Positions 62,644 to 64,000 of a stretch of DNA of 64,000 nt are shown piece after piece. The notes beneath the pieces are model-generated. The model was not told the origin of the DNA and did not search any database. It saw nothing but the letters and a program-made list of their open reading frames with translations. Numbering within the stretch: the first letter of the stretch is position 1; every line of letters starts with the position of its first letter. Made by a program: the position numbers and the translations under genes. The stretch comes from Streptomyces sp. NBC_00154 (GTDB lineage Bacteria; Actinomycetota; Actinomycetes; Streptomycetales; Streptomycetaceae): assembly GCF_026342835.1 (NCBI RefSeq), contig NZ_JAPEMI010000001.1, positions 2,858,501-2,922,500 on the forward strand, in the 5' to 3' direction.

Positions 62644-63369
62644 GTGACCGACTCCTTCCGCACTCAGTCCCCGCGCGCCGATGTGGTGCTGCCCTGTCTG
62701 AACGAGGTCGCGGCGCTGCCCCGGGTACTGGCCGGCATCCCGTACGGCTGGCGCGCCATCGTCGTCGACAACGGCTCCACCGACGGGTCGGCGGACCTCG
62801 CCCGCTCCCTCGGCGCGACCGTCGTGCACGAGCCGCGGCGCGGCTTCGGCGCCGCGTGCCATGCCGGTCTGCTCGCCGCCGGGGCGGAGTTCGTCTGCTT
62901 CTGCGACTGCGACGGTTCCCTCGACCCGGGGCTGCTGCCCGGCTTCGTACGCCGGATCGCCGACGGGGAAACGGATCTGCTGCTGGGCCGCCGGCGCCCC
63001 GAGGGCCGCGGCGCCTGGCCCCTGCACGCCCGCGCCGGGAACCTGGCGCTCGCCCGCATGCTGCGCCGCCGGACGGGCCTGCGCCTGCACGACCTCGGTC
63101 CGATGCGGGCCGGGCGCCGGGCGGACCTGCTGGCACTGGACCTCACCGACCGGCGCAGCGGCTACCCGCTGCAGATGGTGGTGCGCGCGTCGGACGCCGG
63201 GCTGCGGGTCACGGAGACGGACGTCCCCTATCTCCCGCGCACCGGCAGATCCAAGGTGACCGGCACCTGGCGGGGAACCTGGCAGGCGGTACGCGACATG
63301 CGCGCCGTCCTGCGCGAGCCGCCGGAACGGACCTCGGCGCGGGCGGTACGCCCGGGGGCGTCCCGATGA
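62644..63369 (+). CDS. Family 2 glycosyltransferase
   Basis: 241 aa from the GTG at 62644 (62635 in frame). DVVLPCLNEVAALPRVLAGI, AIVVDNGSTDGSADLARSLG, CFCDCDGSLDPGLLPGFVRR (D-x-D), RAGNLALARMLRRRTGLRLH. It belongs to the GT2 group often encoded with DUF2064 proteins. No membrane segments. Sugar and acceptor unknown. Overlaps the next gene by 4 bp. Confidence 0.92.
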   Translation: MTDSFRTQSPRADVVLPCLNEVAALPRVLAGIPYGWRAIVVDNGSTDGSADLARSLGATVVHEPRRGFGAACHAGLLAAGAEFVCFCDCDGSLDPGLLPGFVRRIADGETDLLLGRRRPEGRGAWPLHARAGNLALARMLRRRTGLRLHDLGPMRAGRRADLLALDLTDRRSGYPLQMVVRASDAGLRVTETDVPYLPRTGRSKVTGTWRGTWQAVRDMRAVLREPPERTSARAVRPGASR

Positions 63370-64000
63370 GCGTGGCGCGCGCCCGCCGCGGCGTGGCGAC
63401 CGGCCCCACCACCCTCCTCGTGATCGCCAAGGAACCGCTGCCCGGCCTCGTCAAGACGCGGCTGACCCCGCCCTTCACCCCTGCCGAAGCCGCGCAGCTC
63501 GCCGAGGCCGCGCTCAGAGACACGCTGCGCACGGCGCTCTCCCTGCCGGTCCGGCGGCGCGTCCTCGTGCTCGACGGACAGCCCGGTCCGTGGCTGCCGT
63601 CCGGCATCGAAGTCGTCGCGCAGTCCACCGGCCGCCTCGACGAGCGGCTCGCGGCGGCGTTCGGCGGCTGTGCCGGACCGGCGCTCCTCATCGGCATGGA
63701 CACCCCTCAGATCACCGCCGCCCATCTGACGCCCGCGCTCTCCCCGGACGCCTGGGACGGGTGCGACGCCTGGTTCGGGCCCGCCGACGACGGCGGCTTC
63801 TGGGCGCTGGGCCTGGCCGCACCCGACCCGGACCTGGTGCGCGGCGTGCCCATGTCCGCCCCGGAGACCGGCGCCGTCCAGCGGCGCCGGCTCGTCGACG
63901 CGGGGCTGACCGTGCGCGATCTGCCGCCGCTGCGCGACGTGGACACGGCAGCGGACGCCGCGCACGTCGCAGCCGCCGCACCGCACGGGCAGTTCGCCGC
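63366..64000 (+). CDS. DUF2064/TIGR04282-type glycosyltransferase, cut by window edge
   Basis: At least 211 aa from the ATG at 63366, open at the right edge. LLVIAKEPLPGLVKTRLTPP (N-terminal nucleotide site), GPALLIGMDTPQITAAHL (G-M-D-T-P), WFGPADDGGFWALGLAAP (D-D-G-G-F-W). A GT-A-fold protein that shares an operon with a GT2 enzyme. The 3' end lies outside the window. Confidence 0.9.
   Translation, partial: MSVARARRGVATGPTTLLVIAKEPLPGLVKTRLTPPFTPAEAAQLAEAALRDTLRTALSLPVRRRVLVLDGQPGPWLPSGIEVVAQSTGRLDERLAAAFGGCAGPALLIGMDTPQITAAHLTPALSPDAWDGCDAWFGPADDGGFWALGLAAPDPDLVRGVPMSAPETGAVQRRRLVDAGLTVRDLPPLRDVDTAADAAHVAAAAPHGQFA

Overview
The window is high-GC actinobacterial DNA that looks like a Streptomyces chromosome. 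The evidence is GTG/TTG starts, many 4-bp start/stop overlaps (ATGA, GTGA), SCO2400- and SCO5918-type genes, and cold-shock, SpoIIE-phosphatase and ECF-sigma genes of Streptomyces character. No rRNA, complete tRNA or CRISPR array is visible.

Region 1 (about 1-18 kb) is an accessory, scarred zone. It holds a 3' fragment of tRNA-Ser(TGA), two 92-bp direct repeats that each end in the 3' half of tRNA-Gly(CCC) (4643-4734 and 9141-9232), and an intact-looking IS5-type insertion sequence with 25-bp ends. It also holds remnants of IS21, ISAs1 and IS5 transposases, two tyrosine-integrase fragments, and orphan ends of a P-type ATPase and an Ig-repeat protein. Between these lie functional-looking genes: two SpoIIE/PP2C phosphatases, an HTH/DUF2975 pair with a palindromic operator, a lipoprotein, an RDD protein, a frameshifted ECF sigma factor, and three paralogous secreted proteins (905-1843, 9905-10744, 16832-17611) plus a stub of a fourth.

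Region 2 (18-28 kb) has a DUF4097/DrrA/DrrB exporter operon. It is followed by a run of translationally coupled genes: a small secreted protein, an SdpA-like (DUF5819) protein, an SdpB-like HTTM membrane protein, then an unknown protein, a serine hydrolase, a CrtI-like FAD oxidoreductase and an 80-aa protein. A TrmB/LuxR-type regulator faces it. This is the best candidate for an undescribed peptide-export or antimicrobial (SDP-like) system.

Region 3 (28-51 kb) is mostly ordinary: a cold-shock protein, a zinc alcohol dehydrogenase, a GNAT-AAA fusion, amtB-glnK, a vanadium haloperoxidase-like protein, a PP2C phosphatase, a DUF234 ATPase, DUF72, CAP and PBP4-type proteins, HAD and PRTase enzymes, two glycosyltransferases and a crcB-DUF190-crcB fluoride set.

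Region 4 (51-54 kb) is a cold-adaptation cluster: an SCO5918 protein, a DEAD-box helicase with a hairpin next to its ribosome binding site, a second cold-shock gene whose leader closely matches the first, and a MerR-like regulator. At 54.11-54.26 kb a near-consensus promoter, a 5' hairpin and a textbook intrinsic terminator define a roughly 115-nt RNA, either a small RNA or an attenuated leader. It lies before an XRE-ImmA/IrrE-MAB_1171c-PAP2 operon.

The window ends with an alkyl-sulfatase-like metallo-beta-lactamase, an NAD epimerase, an OmpR/histidine kinase pair and the start of a glycosyltransferase/DUF2064 operon.
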